DNA from: Furcasterigmium furcatum
Taxonomy: Eukaryota > Ascomycota > Sordariomycetes > Glomerellales > Plectosphaerellaceae
Length of the DNA stretch: 64,000 nucleotides
Assembly: GCA_001599815.1 (NCBI GenBank)
Contig: BCIA01000004.1
Coordinates: 3,436,082 to 3,500,081, forward strand
Direction: 5' to 3'
Shown: in pieces, positions 21,000 to 33,200 of the stretch
Layout: the number at the start of each line of letters is the position of its first letter
Position numbering within the stretch: position 1 is the first letter of the stretch
Program-made: the position numbers and the translations under genes
The notes under the pieces: model-generated
Database searches by the model: none
Seen by the model: the letters and a program-made list of their open reading frames with translations, nothing else
What the model was told of the DNA's origin: nothing

Positions 21000-23984
21000 T
21001 CAACCGTCGCCAGCTGATCCGCGTCTCTCTGCCAGTACGGCGGCCTCGTCTTCGTCCTCGTCCGCTTCTTCGTCTGTTTCTTCGTCGGTCGTCTCCCACT
21101 CGGAATCCGTTTTCGCGTCGTTGCTGTCCGTTCCAGCATGTTCCCATTCGCTTATCATGATCTCCCGCGCATTCCAAATTCTCTCATAGTTTTTGACGAG
21201 TTCTTTATGCGCCTCCTCGCTGTAGTCAGGGTACCACTTACGCAAAACCTCGCGCGCCCTGTATTTCAGTTCCCACAATGGATGTGGTCGCCCCCACGGA
21301 GACGTTGCGAGCTGCTCGTCAAGCATCTCGAGTCTTTCTTCGACCGCCTCGTTCGCAGCCTCCCACATTTCTTCCCGGATCTGAAGTTGAATCGTCCTGT
21401 ACGTCTTAAGTTCGACTTCTAGGCCCGGTGGGCGGAACCAGTCGACCATTGTCTGGAGCACACCGATCGATCCACCTGCCTGTCTCCGGTCGATCAAAGT
21501 GTGTGCCTGCTCCAGCGTCTGTCTTTCACCATGCAGACAGCGATCTCGAACGCTTCTGTAGAGCCCCCCACAGGCCCGAAATCTCTGAAGATCGAGTTCA
21601 TGGAGCATTCCGGCGGCGCCTCCATACTTCGGGCGGTTGTGAAGAGTCCAGATCAGGTCATCCCATGGATCGGTGCCATAACGGTTCCGTGTTCTATGAT
21701 CGATCCCAACATACCCTAATCCCGAGAAATATTGGAGAGAATCTTCAGCGCAGTAATTCAGGGCCATGTGCAGGTATGTTCTTCCACCGTAATCCCTCGC
21801 ACACGGGCAGGCTCCAGCGTCTAGGAGGCACCGAATTGCGGGGAGGTTGTCCTTAAGAACAGAATAGTGAAGAGGTGAGTACTGGGTTTCGATGTCGACC
21901 TGATTGATATCAGCACCCCACTGGGTCAGAAGGCGCAGTTTCTCCTCGATATGTTCATAGCTCTGACCGCACCGGCTAATGCAGTGAAGCGGCAGCTTGC
22001 CCAGAACATCACGACGGGTAGTCCAGGCCCCAGCAGCTTGAAGGAGGCGCATCATGTTGATAGATGGAGGGTCCTGAGAAGCCACAGCTACACCCAAGGG
22101 AGTGTTCTTGTTTTGGGGTTTACCATGCACCCCGCCACTAGAAGGCGAGAGACGCATTCATGAGATGACTGCATGACAGCGATTGTCAAAGCCGAGTTAC
22201 TGCCGGAGGGAAGATCGACGTCTGCACCGGATCGGATGAGCAAATCCAAAGCCTCCTTATTTCTCCTAAGAACAGCGACATGAATGGGTGCATGGCCGGC
22301 AGGGTCAGGCAAATTGATAGCCCATCCGTGGCTGAGCAGCAGCTGTGAAATGTCGTCTCCGGCAGCAATGGCAGCATGTAGTGCAGTCCTCTGAAACTCG
22401 CTGGAATCATCATCCCAGGACAGTAATTTATGGAGTAGGTGTAGATGATGTTCAGAGGTCCATTGTTTGGATGATATCATTTGGCGGGTCGTCAAGGACG
22501 CGTTCCTGGCTCGGTTCTCGAATTAGAAGGGATCTATTCTTCCTAGCACCTCCGTTGGAAAAGGAACGAACTTACGCAGGAACTCCTTCTTTGGAAAAGA
22601 CTGCTCCCCACAGCTGGAGCAACAGCTCGAGGTGGTATTCATTTCCGATATGATACTGCATGGAGGAGACGATATTGAGATCATGTCAAGTAGCCCGTCC
22701 AGATGCCGAAATAACATCATCGCCATCGCGGCATGCGTCGTACGGGTGCAGGCCATCTAAATTCTGCAAGAACCGCGATTTGGAAAGTTCGTGCTGACCA
22801 AAACTCTGTCCGTATCGCTCCCAAACTGGGTGGGATGTTGGAATGATCCCGGCAGGACGGACAGATGCATATATTCTCGGCGATCCAGACCCAGTCATAG
22901 CAATGGTAAGTAACCAAGTCCCGAGAGACGCTGGAAGGTGGTAGCTGAGGAATGCGGACGAAGTGCTTTGCCGACGACATCTAGCATCCGTGCACGAGAA
23001 CGCCTGTGATGTACGAGTATACTTCCAGCTCAACTCGAGGGACCCTATCACAGCATTGAGCATCCCTGGGCTCTTGTAGATGCTCTTTCCGAGGTGACAA
23101 CAGCAGGGGCATTTTGGCGGGCATGATCCGGGGATTGAAATGACCCTTTTGACTGACATTGCTGGACGCAGTTGCAACGACGACGAAGGCGTTATTTGAG
23201 TGCTAGACGGCTCAAGCATAGGAAGGATCGAGTCGGAAGCATATTCTGCACAGTCTTGGTCCAGGATTCGCCCAGAATGCTCAACGACTTCGATGCCCGG
23301 GCTTGGCAGAGCACGCAGGGCTCTGAGCGACGAGACACCCGTCTCAACGTGCAGGGAGATCAGGGTCGTGGAATCTTCGATACGACGAAGAACTTCGGCT
23401 TGTTGAAGAGAGGCTCGTCTGTTCCAGTGTCAGCACATATCGGGATTCGTCCCGAGGGGCCGGGCTGCCCTTGTGGCGATGGCGCATACTTGCAAAGGCT
23501 AATCGCGACAAGAGTCAAGTTTTGCTTCGCATCGCGTGCCTTCAAGCAGAGTCCTGCCATCTCATGCTTGAGCCACACACATTGTCGCTTGCCGAGTCGC
23601 GCAGGCTCTTTCTGCCCGGCGCCGTCATCGCCCAAGCGAGAGGACGCATTCGACAGCTTCTCGAGGCTGGTCGCTATCTGTGTGACAAGTCTTCGAGACT
23701 GGCGGAGCAGTGGTGACTCGAGCTGCTCCGTCTCGGCGGCATCGATGCTGTCCTGGCTTTCCTCAATGATGGCATTGAGAACGTCAAGCTGTGGCAAGGA
23801 GAAGGTCAGCGACGTCAGGCTAGGCTCCGGATCGGCATTCCCTGGCTTCCCTTACTTCTTCTAGAAGAGAGTAGTACTCTTGTTGGATTTCTGGGATGGA
23901 GCGGAGTAGTCGGAGGGCCTTCATGCCTCCCTTGACCGCCTGACCGATGGCGATGAAGCTGGCGACAGCTCCGACAACCTCCAT
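21000..23984 (-). pseudogene. STAND-type N-terminal domain / ankyrin-repeat protein, frameshifted
   Basis: A large regulatory or defence-like gene, apparently broken. Exons 23856-23984, 23490-23788, 22576-23418 and 21000-22505 join in frame. The N-terminus (MEVVGAVASFIAIGQAVKGG, LLRSIPEIQQEYYSLLEE) resembles fungal STAND/NLR-associated N-terminal domains. A cysteine module (CPPKCPCCCHLG) follows, then ankyrin repeats (TALHAAIAAGDDISQLLLSH, APIHVAVLRRNKEALDLLIR, SPLHYSVLKDNLPAIRCLLD) and an acidic tail. Two lesions: an in-frame TGA at 22686-22688, avoidable only by a weak 60-nt intron with a GTTATT donor; and loss of one base in the CCCC/AAAA run at 22111-22118, needed to link RLLVAGCMVN with NKNTPLGVAV. 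Total exon length is one base short of a multiple of three. Sequencing error in the homopolymer is possible. Confidence 0.7.
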
Positions 23985-24402
23985 TCTCGGCGTCGAAGTC
24001 AACGGAAGCAGCCCGATACGGAAAGCGCAAGACTGGGTTGGGAATGATGTCAATGGCGAAGATCATTTGATGGATGTGTTGAGGAACAGGTTGGGAGGGA
24101 AAAGCGCGTCCCGATGTCCTCGACCGGAGGTCATCAGGCTGAGCATCAACGCCAACACGGTCGGAGGCCTGTAGGGGATGGCCGGCGAATGAGAACACGC
24201 CGACCCCTCCTCCTTGTTTCCAGTCCGGAAGAGCAAACGGTGGCATGCCCTGTCATTGCGAACGATGAAAAGTGTATCAACTGGATGCCGTCAGAGGGCT
24301 CAGAAGACGTTGAGAGAGGTGAGAAGCAACCATGACCGGTTTGCGGATCCACAGCTTAGTATCATATGAGTCTATGTTTCTGATCGTTTGTCAGTTCAAC
24401 AA
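23985..24402. other. Intergenic region
   Basis: Promoter of the STAND/ankyrin gene and upstream flank of tRNA-Gly. Nothing else recognised. Confidence 0.6.
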
Positions 24403-24473
24403 GCGTGAATGGTTTAGTGGTAAAATTCTCCGTTGCCATCGGGGAGCCCAGGGTTCGATTCCCTGTTCACGCA
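24403..24473 (+). tRNA. tRNA-Gly(GCC)
   Basis: 71 nt, no intron. Acceptor GCGTGAA pairs with TTCACGC, discriminator A; anticodon stem CTCCG/CGGGG, loop TTGCCAT with anticodon GCC; T arm AGGG-TTCGATT-CCCT. A TTTT pol III stop follows. Confidence 0.97.
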
Positions 24474-24483
24474 GAACTTTCTC

Positions 24484-24487
24484 TTTT
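24484..24487 (+). terminator. Pol III terminator of tRNA-Gly
   Basis: Four-T run 11 nt after the tRNA. Confidence 0.6.
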
Positions 24488-25312
24488 GCCTTTTGCACTG
24501 TTTGATCTTTGGCATTAGCAATCTAGACAGCAGGATAAATGATTATTCCTTTTATTTTGTTTTCCGAATTGGGACCTTCCTTTGTCTTCAATCCAGCATT
24601 ACGCAGGCGCATGTGGGATGCTGGGACGCTGATAAGATAAGAGCTTGGGAAGGTGAAATGCGACGCCCCTCGACCTCCAAGAAACTCAAACCTTAGCAAC
24701 AGCCTCAACACCTACACAAGCGTAACTCCGAGTCATTAGCTTCGCTTCTCCTTGGTCACGAGAATATTCTATCGAGCCTTCGTCCCATACTATTCTATAG
24801 ACACCAGGCCGTCGAGTACTATTCAATCCCTCATCCATCGGACCCCCCGTCAGCCCCTCCGCTCCCAGCGCTCCGTCCTTCCACACTTCGAGCCGTCCTC
24901 TTCGAGCCTCCAAACCGATGCCCGCACATTACTGAGCGTCGATAATGGTGAAGCGGGGCCAATTGGTCGTCGGAGATGGCAGCAGCTCCGAAGCCGAGGG
25001 TTCCTCCAGGTCCTCCGGCCAGCTCAATGCCTCGTCGCCGCGGCCCGGCCAGCAACCGGGGCCCAGGAGGGTTGTCAACGCTGCTTTCCCAGGCGAATCC
25101 TCGTTGGTACTGTGCCGCAACAGGTCAGTAGCAGTCCTCGCATGTGCGGCACCCATCATTCTCTATGCGTTCAGTCCCACCGTTGTTGCGCTTCCTCCCG
25201 ATCCATGCCTGGTAACATCTGTCCGCTGACCGCCTGCGATCCCAGACACCTGCGAAACATATCATGCTTCTACGGGAGCTGGCTTCAGTTTACGTTAGAA
25301 AAAGTCGAAATA
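24488..25312. other. 5' flank and leader of the conserved unknown gene
   Basis: No independent gene. A spliced extension is possible: an ATG at 24945, exon to 25123, a 122-nt intron 25124-25245 (GTCAGT donor, GCTGAC branch, CCCAG acceptor), then in frame into the gene starting at 25313. Confidence 0.5.
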
Positions 25313-27280
25313 ATGGCGAATACCAACTGGAACAAACCACGGCCACGGCCAATCGACCCCGCCGTCTTCTTCGATATCCTCAAGATCCGCCGTCTCGTAG
25401 ACGCCGCCGCCGACCTCTCGATCCGCGCTGCGAGTGATGGTGCGTTCTCCTCGACACCGTTAAATCATAATGGACGCAATAATCACAATCATTTGGGAAT
25501 CGGAGGAAGCTCGGGCCCAAAGTTGAGCCCGAAACGAAAGGCCCAGATGCGCGACCAAGCTGTCCAGAAGCTGGCAGCTGCCTACCGTATCGACGAGATC
25601 GCCTGCAGCGTGGCCGTGATGCAAGGATCTCTCACGCTTAACGACATTGGGGCCCTCACTCTGCATCGCAACCCGGATAATACAGACGCGAAATATGTGC
25701 ACTTCTTCCACGAGAAGGTCCCTTCCCGCTTTGATTCGGACTCGACTCCCCTCACGCCCTTGTCGGAGATCATTGACGAGAAGCCGTGGGAGCCCGCGAC
25801 TTGGAGAACAAGAGCCATGATCAGGACACTCAAGAGTGACTTCATTGGAGCTGCGAACGACTTAACTGAGGCGATGCGAGTGAACAGCCAGCATCGGCCG
25901 CACGGGACCGGAAACGGCGTTTATGACAAGCTGTCCGTACCCGCGGTGAACCGACCACCAACAGAGGTGTTGCCCGAAGCCGAGTGGCCCGACAGCCTAG
26001 ATACTCAGCTTCTAGTCCAGCGAGCGAACGTCTTTCTGACGATAGCGTGTAACCATCTTGAAGGGAGCTTTTCGCCGTCAGAGGGTCCGGACCAGGTCTC
26101 GACGTCAGGGACCAGCACACCAGTCTCACATGACATTGCCGAGAAGCGGAAGATTGTCAAGCTGTATGCCCGGAGTGCCCTGAAAGATTTCATGGCCTAC
26201 CTCTCACGGTTTGATTACTCCCCGGACGCCGCGGAAGCATTGAATCAAAGTTTCCTCTTCAAGGACAGGACACCGGCAACCGGCCGGAGCACCCGAAAGT
26301 CCAATGCCTCTGAGGCGGATGCTCCCAAATGCAAGGTGTACCCCATTTCGGAGCTCTTCAACCCCATCCCACCCAGCGACTTGCCCCCATTTCCACCAGA
26401 CGACATGGTCCCCTACACCGGCAGCACCACGCCCCCTCATCCACCCCCAAGCAACGAGGCCGCCACCTATCACCCCCTTATCACAGAGGCTCTCCACAAC
26501 TTACTCTTGTGCCACTGTCTGCTCCAGACATCCTCCAAAGAGCTGCGCCGCCACGCCAACATGGTTGCTCGCATCATACGTCTGGTCGACCCCCAGGCCG
26601 TCTTCCAATTCGGCCGAAGCCCTGCCCGCGCAGACTGGACCGAAATCATCCGTCGAACAGGCAACTGGATCCATCTCGTCTCTTCCTGGGATCATCTCTG
26701 TCTACCCGCCCCCCTTCCCACTTCCAATCCCCATAAAGTCCTCGGGGGCCGCCCCCAGCCGGACCTAGCCTCCGCCGCAGCAGCATCCCTGGGTGACACC
26801 ACCCCCACGAGTATCGCAGCAGAAGAGGCCGCCGAGCAGGCACGTATCCGGCGGATTAACCAACGCGCGGTAGAAGAAGCTTTCACGGATGACCGCGTTG
26901 TCGACGAGGAGAGCTTCAGGGCGGCTGTCAATGCTAGGAAGCAACGCGCCGAGGACGACCACAAGAAGTTATTAGAGAAGCAGCGCGCAGGGGGCGCCAC
27001 GGAAATCCCCACGCCGCCATCCAGTGAATCTGTGTGGACGGACGACGATAAGTTCGTCGTTCGGCACTGCAGCATCATCACGGAGCGAGCAGCGGCGGTG
27101 GCGCGGTGGGTGATCGAGGCGCCGACGGTCTCCAGCCTAGCGAAGCGGAAGAAGAAGCCTGCGGCGAAGAAGCTGACCGCGCTATCTGGGGGCGCGGCCA
27201 GCTCGTCGGAGGAACGGGTTCGAAAGGGAATTGGAAAGATGAACCTCGGCGATGAGGTTGGAGATGCGGCGCAGGCCTGA
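25313..27280 (+). CDS. Conserved fungal protein of unknown function, 655 aa
   Basis: Starts MANTNWNKPRPRPIDPAVFF. The pattern DILKIRRLVDAAADLSIRAA, QKLAAAYRIDEIACSVAVMQ, AKYVHFFHEKVPSR and IGAANDLTEAMRV looks like a protein I believe is widespread in filamentous ascomycetes, but I know no function. The middle is TPR-like in feel (LLVQRANVFLTIACNHLEGS, YARSALKDFMAYLSRF) without a clear repeat. The C-terminus is Lys/Ala-rich (KRKKKPAAKKLTAL) and could be a nuclear signal. No introns in this part. The frame is open far upstream and a spliced start at 24945 is an alternative, so the N-terminus is uncertain. Confidence 0.85.
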   Translation: MANTNWNKPRPRPIDPAVFFDILKIRRLVDAAADLSIRAASDGAFSSTPLNHNGRNNHNHLGIGGSSGPKLSPKRKAQMRDQAVQKLAAAYRIDEIACSVAVMQGSLTLNDIGALTLHRNPDNTDAKYVHFFHEKVPSRFDSDSTPLTPLSEIIDEKPWEPATWRTRAMIRTLKSDFIGAANDLTEAMRVNSQHRPHGTGNGVYDKLSVPAVNRPPTEVLPEAEWPDSLDTQLLVQRANVFLTIACNHLEGSFSPSEGPDQVSTSGTSTPVSHDIAEKRKIVKLYARSALKDFMAYLSRFDYSPDAAEALNQSFLFKDRTPATGRSTRKSNASEADAPKCKVYPISELFNPIPPSDLPPFPPDDMVPYTGSTTPPHPPPSNEAATYHPLITEALHNLLLCHCLLQTSSKELRRHANMVARIIRLVDPQAVFQFGRSPARADWTEIIRRTGNWIHLVSSWDHLCLPAPLPTSNPHKVLGGRPQPDLASAAAASLGDTTPTSIAAEEAAEQARIRRINQRAVEEAFTDDRVVDEESFRAAVNARKQRAEDDHKKLLEKQRAGGATEIPTPPSSESVWTDDDKFVVRHCSIITERAAAVARWVIEAPTVSSLAKRKKKPAAKKLTALSGGAASSSEERVRKGIGKMNLGDEVGDAAQA

Positions 27281-28520
27281 GGCCTCGCCCGTGATGTCAG
27301 CGTTGTTTGGGACAAGGTCCCGTGTTTATAGCGAGTATGTATGAACAACAGCTCCTCCGAGCTACGTGCCATGACAGAAGCGGTTGAATTGAATGAGTTC
27401 ATGGACTCACCATGCGCCCAAACAATGCACGCCGAGTCCACGGCCCCTCCAGCCACTTTGCCATTGGACTACTATCTATAACTGCTGGGAGAGAAGTTGG
27501 CAAACTTGATAGAATAGGCTTAGGAAGCAGCTATTCTGGTAAGCACCAGAGAATTCAGACAACCTCTCTCCTTGCTTCAGCTACTCGAGATGGCCTCTCT
27601 CTTGACTTCAGATAATCGAGATGGCCTCTCCCTTGACTGCAGAAAATTGAGATGGCGGCCTGTCGAGCTGGGGGCAGTGCTAAACGACTGCCTGATGAAC
27701 CTAAAGTAGGTCCAAAGAATACCTATTTCGACAGCAGCATCACCGAATCGGCCATGTACTTGTACTCTGGAACCCTGGTCTGGTACCGATGTAAATCTCC
27801 GAATCGACACAGCCACCCTTGGCATGCATCATTGTGCCATGCCGCCGGGTGACATCGTACATGACAAGATGATTAGCGGCTGGGCCGGTCCCCAGCTCTG
27901 GTGCCTGGCGATCAAGTGCCGTTGTGCAGGTGGCCAAGAAAAGGGATGGCCGAGAATACCCTTCCAACGAAATACGCGTGAGAAGCAACTCGTCGAAGCT
28001 TTCCTGCCACCAGGGTCGAACAAAAAGGATGGTCTCTCGAGACTCGGGCTGACTCCCGGCCTGGCTTGAGGCGGAGCGTCGAATTGCCGAGTTGGTGTCT
28101 CTCTTTATTGAAGAACTGGGACGCGTGAGCTCGTTTGAGAACTCAGTACCTGGACTGGACTGACTTCAGGCAGTTATCAAGGGAAATTTCCAAAGTGTCA
28201 GGCGTCTGGCTCTGAGGGCCACCCACAAGAGCCTCCCAGAGGGCAGCCCCGAGAAAGACTGGCTGGAGACCACAAAAGGAGCCCAGACAGTCACCATGAT
28301 CCCCTTCCACTTTACTACGACTGACGGCGACGACCCGGGAGAACTCAAATGATGATAGCACGATTTAGATTCAGGTGCTGTACAACCGCATGCTCCTGGA
28401 GCAGATGCGGCGACGATTATCGGATCTATATGTACAAAATCGGCTTTCTAAGTGACGCATGCTCGCGGGCGGCAAAACCAAACAGAAGCCAGAATCCAGT
28501 ACTCCACGGTATTCGACCCC
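27281..28520. other. Intergenic region with repeat copy C
   Basis: 3' flanks of two convergent genes. Contains repeat copy C (about 27535-27730); otherwise nothing recognised. Confidence 0.6.
27535..27730 (+). repeat. Dispersed degenerate repeat, copy C
   Basis: The cleanest 31-bp tandem: GAGATGGCCTCTCTCTTGAC+TTCAGATAATC directly followed by GAGATGGCCTCTCCCTTGAC+TGCAGAAAATT and a partial third unit. Then the shared block CGACTGCCTGATGAACC and CCAAAGAATACC. Confidence 0.65.
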
Positions 28521-30276
28521 TTAGACGTTCTGCTTCTTGGCGGCCTCGGTCTCCTGAACCGTGGCACTCTCCTTGATCTCGTTGGCAGAGTCGGTGGCGC
28601 TGGCCTCGGCGGGGTGGGTGCTGGCGTCGTGCTGAAGGATGTCGGCACCCTTCTCAGCGTGGGAAGCACCGCCAAACAGAACATCGATCTCCTCGAGGGG
28701 CACCTGCTTGGTCTCGGGAATGAAGAACCAGACGAAGGTAGCGAGGCAGACGTTGACAGTCATGAAGAAGTAAAGGGTGGGAAGACCCTCGTTCCTGAAG
28801 AAAGTCGGGAAGAACTGCTGGAAGATGGTGTTGGCGACGTTCTGCATCTGCGAGCACATGCCGACGGCCTGGGCACGGATGTTCATGGAGAAGACCTCGG
28901 AAGTCCACATCCAGCTGGGATACGAGTTAGCGACATGAAGGCGGAGACTTGGGGGTATCGAGACTTACACAGTGGCACCCCAAGAAGGCTTGTAGAAGAA
29001 GGCGAACAGGAAGAACATGAAGACGATGCCGATGCCAACGGACTCGGACTTGGCGCCATCCTCGCCGGTGGGAGTGGTCAGGCCAATGGTGGGGACGATG
29101 AGCATGCAGGTTGCCATGCCGGCGGCACCGACAAGGAGGAGCCAGCGGCGACCGTAGCGATCGGACGTCCACATGGCGTTCAAGGTGAACAGGATACCGA
29201 AGGTAGCGTTGAGGGCGTTGATGAGGTTGATGGTGCTAAGGTTGTCTCCCCAGATCGTGCGGTACACAAGGGTAGAGTACGAGTTCAGGGTACCCTGGCC
29301 GGAAAGCTGCTGGCCAACGTTGAGGACGAAAGCCAGATAGAGACGCTTGCGGACGGAAGGATCGCGGAACAGGGCGGAGTAGCTGCTTCCCTTGAGGATC
29401 TCCTTCTCGTACTCGATAGCACCACGGATGGCGGCAAGCTCCTCCTCGATCTCGGTCTCGGTGGAACGGATCCGGGTCAGAGAGGCACGGGCTCCGTCAA
29501 CGTTGCCGTTCTTCTGAATGTACCAACGGGGAGACTCGGGCAGGAAGAAGACGAGAACGCAAACGATGCCGGGAACAAGGCACTGGAAGATGACGACCAT
29601 GCGCCAGTCCCACTCGCCGAGGCGGGAGCGGTTCAAAGAGCATGCGTAGTTGATCCAGAAAGCGATGAAGCTGCCGACGGAGTAGTTCATCTGCCAGATA
29701 GTCATGACCTTGCCACGGATGGTGGCGGGAGTGACCTCGCCGATGTAGACGGGGGCGGCGGTGAGAGCGAGACCCTGACCAATGCCGATGATGACACGGC
29801 CGGCGATGAAGACGCCGATGTTGTGGCGGGGAGTGAAGGCCTGCATGCAGGTGGCGATGATGGTGACGAAGCATCCGAGGAACATGCCCCAGCGACGGCC
29901 GAGGTAGTCAGCGCAGGGGCCGCCGAGGAAGAAACCGGCGACAATGGCTCCGATGGTGTAGGACGTGTTGACTTCGCGAGGGAGGACGTTGTTAGCTGCT
30001 GGGTGGCTTCTTTCGAATCGCGGAGGAACGAGATGTACATACTCAGACCAATCATCTGGGTGTCCCGGTCCTTGTCCAGGTTGACCCAGGCGAACCAGTT
30101 GTTGGAGCCCTGGACGGCGTTGAAGACGGAGGCATCGTAACCGTAAAGCACCATGCACATTGCCGCCACCAGCGAGCAATACCTAGAGTTGTCGTGTTAG
30201 CGGCCGGATTCCAAAAGACTCCCGCGATACCGAGAAGCTGCCCGTACCAGTTGTAGAGTCTCTTTCTGTCAACCAT
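28521..30276 (-). CDS. MFS sugar transporter
   Basis: Plasma-membrane sugar/H+ symporter of the MFS sugar-porter family, 521 aa, about 12 membrane segments. Four exons: 30248-30276, 30043-30182, 28969-29971, 28521-28914. The 29-nt first exon joins to give RLYNWYCSLVAAMCMVLYGY; the next join gives MIGLINTSYTIGAIVAGFF. Family signatures: GGPCADYLGRRWG, GRVIIGIGQG, PESPRWYI, NAMWTSDRYGRRW and FFIPETKQVPLEEID. The C-terminal cytoplasmic tail is Ala/Glu-rich. Sugar specificity cannot be read from the sequence; fungal relatives include hexose and lactose/cellobiose permeases. A long open frame on the opposite strand is a codon-bias shadow. Confidence 0.95.
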
Positions 30277-33200
30277 TTTGTCGATGTGTGGGCGATAACC
30301 TCGCTCTCCCAGGTGCTTGTCTTGATCGAGGGAAGTGTTAAGGTGCTCGAAGGGGTCGAGGTATCGATGTCCTGGGAAAGAGGAGAGAGCTGGACTGGAG
30401 GAGGGAGGACCGTCTTTTAAGGATCGTCGACAGTCTGGTCAGTGGGTTCTCGATGTCGAGTTCAAGGGACCGGGGCAGGCCTGGGGCCCCGCTAAGACCG
30501 GGAGGATGGGCGTGGACGGACATGTTGGAGGGACACTTTCCGGGGTGTGGAGGTGTGGAGATTCGTCGTCGACGAGGTGAAGGACGGGGCAACTGGATTA
30601 CTGGAAGATGGGAAAATCCCAGATGCTGGTCATGTCCTCCGACTAACGGAGACGGGCGAGGAATCACGGGCAGCGGCGATAAGGAGAGACCTCGGCGGAG
30701 GCAGGGACGGACGGCGTCTGCAGAAGCGGCCCCTTGTCGACCCCCTCTGTCTGGGTCAGTCGAGGAGAACTCTGAACGATCCACGAGTCATCTCAGGCGT
30801 TCCAGAGAGACGTCGCGGAGAAACAAGTCCAGTCCGAATTCCGCCAATGGGCATTTTCCCTCCCGGAAGCTGGGGGAGTGGAGAGAGAATGGCGACGGAC
30901 GGGGAAAGGGGGATTCGGCTCGGGCATGGTTTTGATGGGGACCGACCTGGGGATCCAACGATGGATTGGGGATAGAGGAGTACGCGGAGGCTCAAGCTGG
31001 TGGAGACGAGTCAGCGGTCGAGGCTCTTTGGCACCGGGCCCGGAGCTAAGGCTGGTTAGCGGCGGCTCTCGATCAGGAGGGCAAAAAGGGCTGAACCTGG
31101 GCAACTGGGACCGACGCTGTTCATCTGGCGAGTCGTTAACCAAACTCGGCTGGTGAGGCTGTCTGGACCTCGCTGACCGGACTGCTTGCAGTGAGGGAAG
31201 AGGCAGACGTGTGGTTCGGGGCCAGATGCGGCGGCATGAGGCGATGGTGTGCAGGGATCAAGTCCCGCTTGGCGTGCAGCGGATGTGTGCCGATTGCCGT
31301 GTGGGAGATGCTCAGTGGCTGGAACAGGGGTCCGGAAGACGTTCAAATGTGGACCACGGCGCGCAGTCGCAACACCGCAGAGGGCTGGCTGGCTCTTTGG
31401 CAGGATCATGAGATTTCGGGTTGCTGATGCGGAGAATGTTCGGGGGTTGTGTGCAGAGACCAAGGCGCCTTCGAATGGTCGGTCAGGTCTGGGAATGATC
31501 ACCAACCCGAATCCTGGTGTTTTGGTCTTGGAACATGAATGTCAAATCCAAAAATTCGGTCGTGGTCCCGAGGGTGGCGGTGGTCCATTCGTTCCTTCCC
31601 TTTTCTGTCATTCTGCGATGGGCCCAGGACCATGGGCGGGAAGTTGCACACTATGCCAGTTCCTTCCCCGGCACCTCACCCGATGCAGCAGTGACATCCA
31701 TGGAATCTGATTCACGGACGGCGGAAGATGGAAGGAGGGTCCCTAGTCCGTGCCTGCCCCGAACCACCCCAGCTGATCACATCTGGCGCATCGTGACCTC
31801 GTGCGCACGCATGTTGTCGTTTCCGTTTTCGCGACTCGAGATTGCCATCGCAGGATCCAGACCACACAACCCAACGCGTCCTGCATCACCAACTCACCCA
31901 TCCCATTCGGTCGGCGTCCGAGCGTGCCCAGGCTGCAATTCGGTTCCGAGCCTCCAATCACGGCCTCCTGTTGGCACACAAACACGCTTCTCCAGCATCG
32001 ACGAACCCTGACCTCACGCCGCCCGCGCGCCCGCCCCCGTCGTCACATCCCACCCATCACAACGAGGCGCGATCCCAGCACTCCGGGAAGACAAGGGGTC
32101 AGCCAATCTACGGCTCACTCCTTTTAGCCTGAATATCTGCCCGGCAACTTGACAGCCACGGCGCTCTGGGCAGGGACATCAACCCTCGTTCGTGGTCAGA
32201 AATGCGCCGATGAGGCTGATACTAAGCACCACATGTCCGTCGCTCGGCCGCGAGAACACCGAATAATTGTTCCACGCCTCGACGACCGTCTCCGTCCGAC
32301 GGCTTTAGCCAGCATCCGACGAACGTGCAACGCCGCCGCTGCGTCATCCCATTCCACTGCTGTTGGATTTGACCGCCCCGGAAGCTCATTATCGCGTTGC
32401 CCTGATACCCACTTCAGATGCTCCAAAGTTCTGGGGCCGGCGCGGTGGAGCCGGCGCCGCGCTATCGTTCCCCTCCGTCTCCTTGAGCTTGGCTCTGTAT
32501 TCCAAAAGTCCATTGGTGGAACAAATGACTTTGTAAATCATCCGCCGGCAGACCTCCCCCTCCCCAGAACCGGCAACTAACGTTTTGGTATATCCCTGCG
32601 CCGTCTCCAGCTCTATGTCAATTTGTGGGTAGCTCTCGCCCAACGGCCCTGCAACCGCCATCTCGTCTCGACGACTCTCTCGAGATGGTCACTACTAGCC
32701 AAACCATAAGTCGAATCTCTGGGACGCCTCCAGTCTGAGCACTCCGACACTCTGGCGACGCCGGCGCTCGGCTGGTCCTTTGGCGCCCCTGAAGCATCTG
32801 ATTCTGCCGTCCGTCAACCAGCACCCAAGGGAACCACCCTTCCACTCCGTCTGCACTCCGAATACGCGTCGGCTGAATTCGTCCAGCCGTAGACTTTGAC
32901 AAGCGCTGCATCTGTCGATATCCCGAGCAGATTCCGTCTCCCAGTACACCAGATATTCCTGGCTCGGGATCCTTCCACGGCTCATTCACACCAAGCCTTT
33001 TCGGCTTCTTTCACCGAGGGTGCCCGCCTCGTACAGTCCTGCGCATGGTCTGAATTGTACCTTGGGGTCCAGACCAACTTCAGGGGGGGCCAGCCCAGCT
33101 GAGATCGGCCACGGCAAGGTCACCAGGCCGCGCAGGCCTAATTAGAGCGCCCGTGTCTTGGTCTCGCAACCAATTCATGCGCCAGCCAGCCGTCTCGCCT

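Noticed and set aside
28452..30140. 562-codon open frame antisense to the sugar transporter
   Set aside because: It mirrors the codon bias of the transporter on the other strand; composition is Gly/Asp/Glu-rich and no domain is visible.
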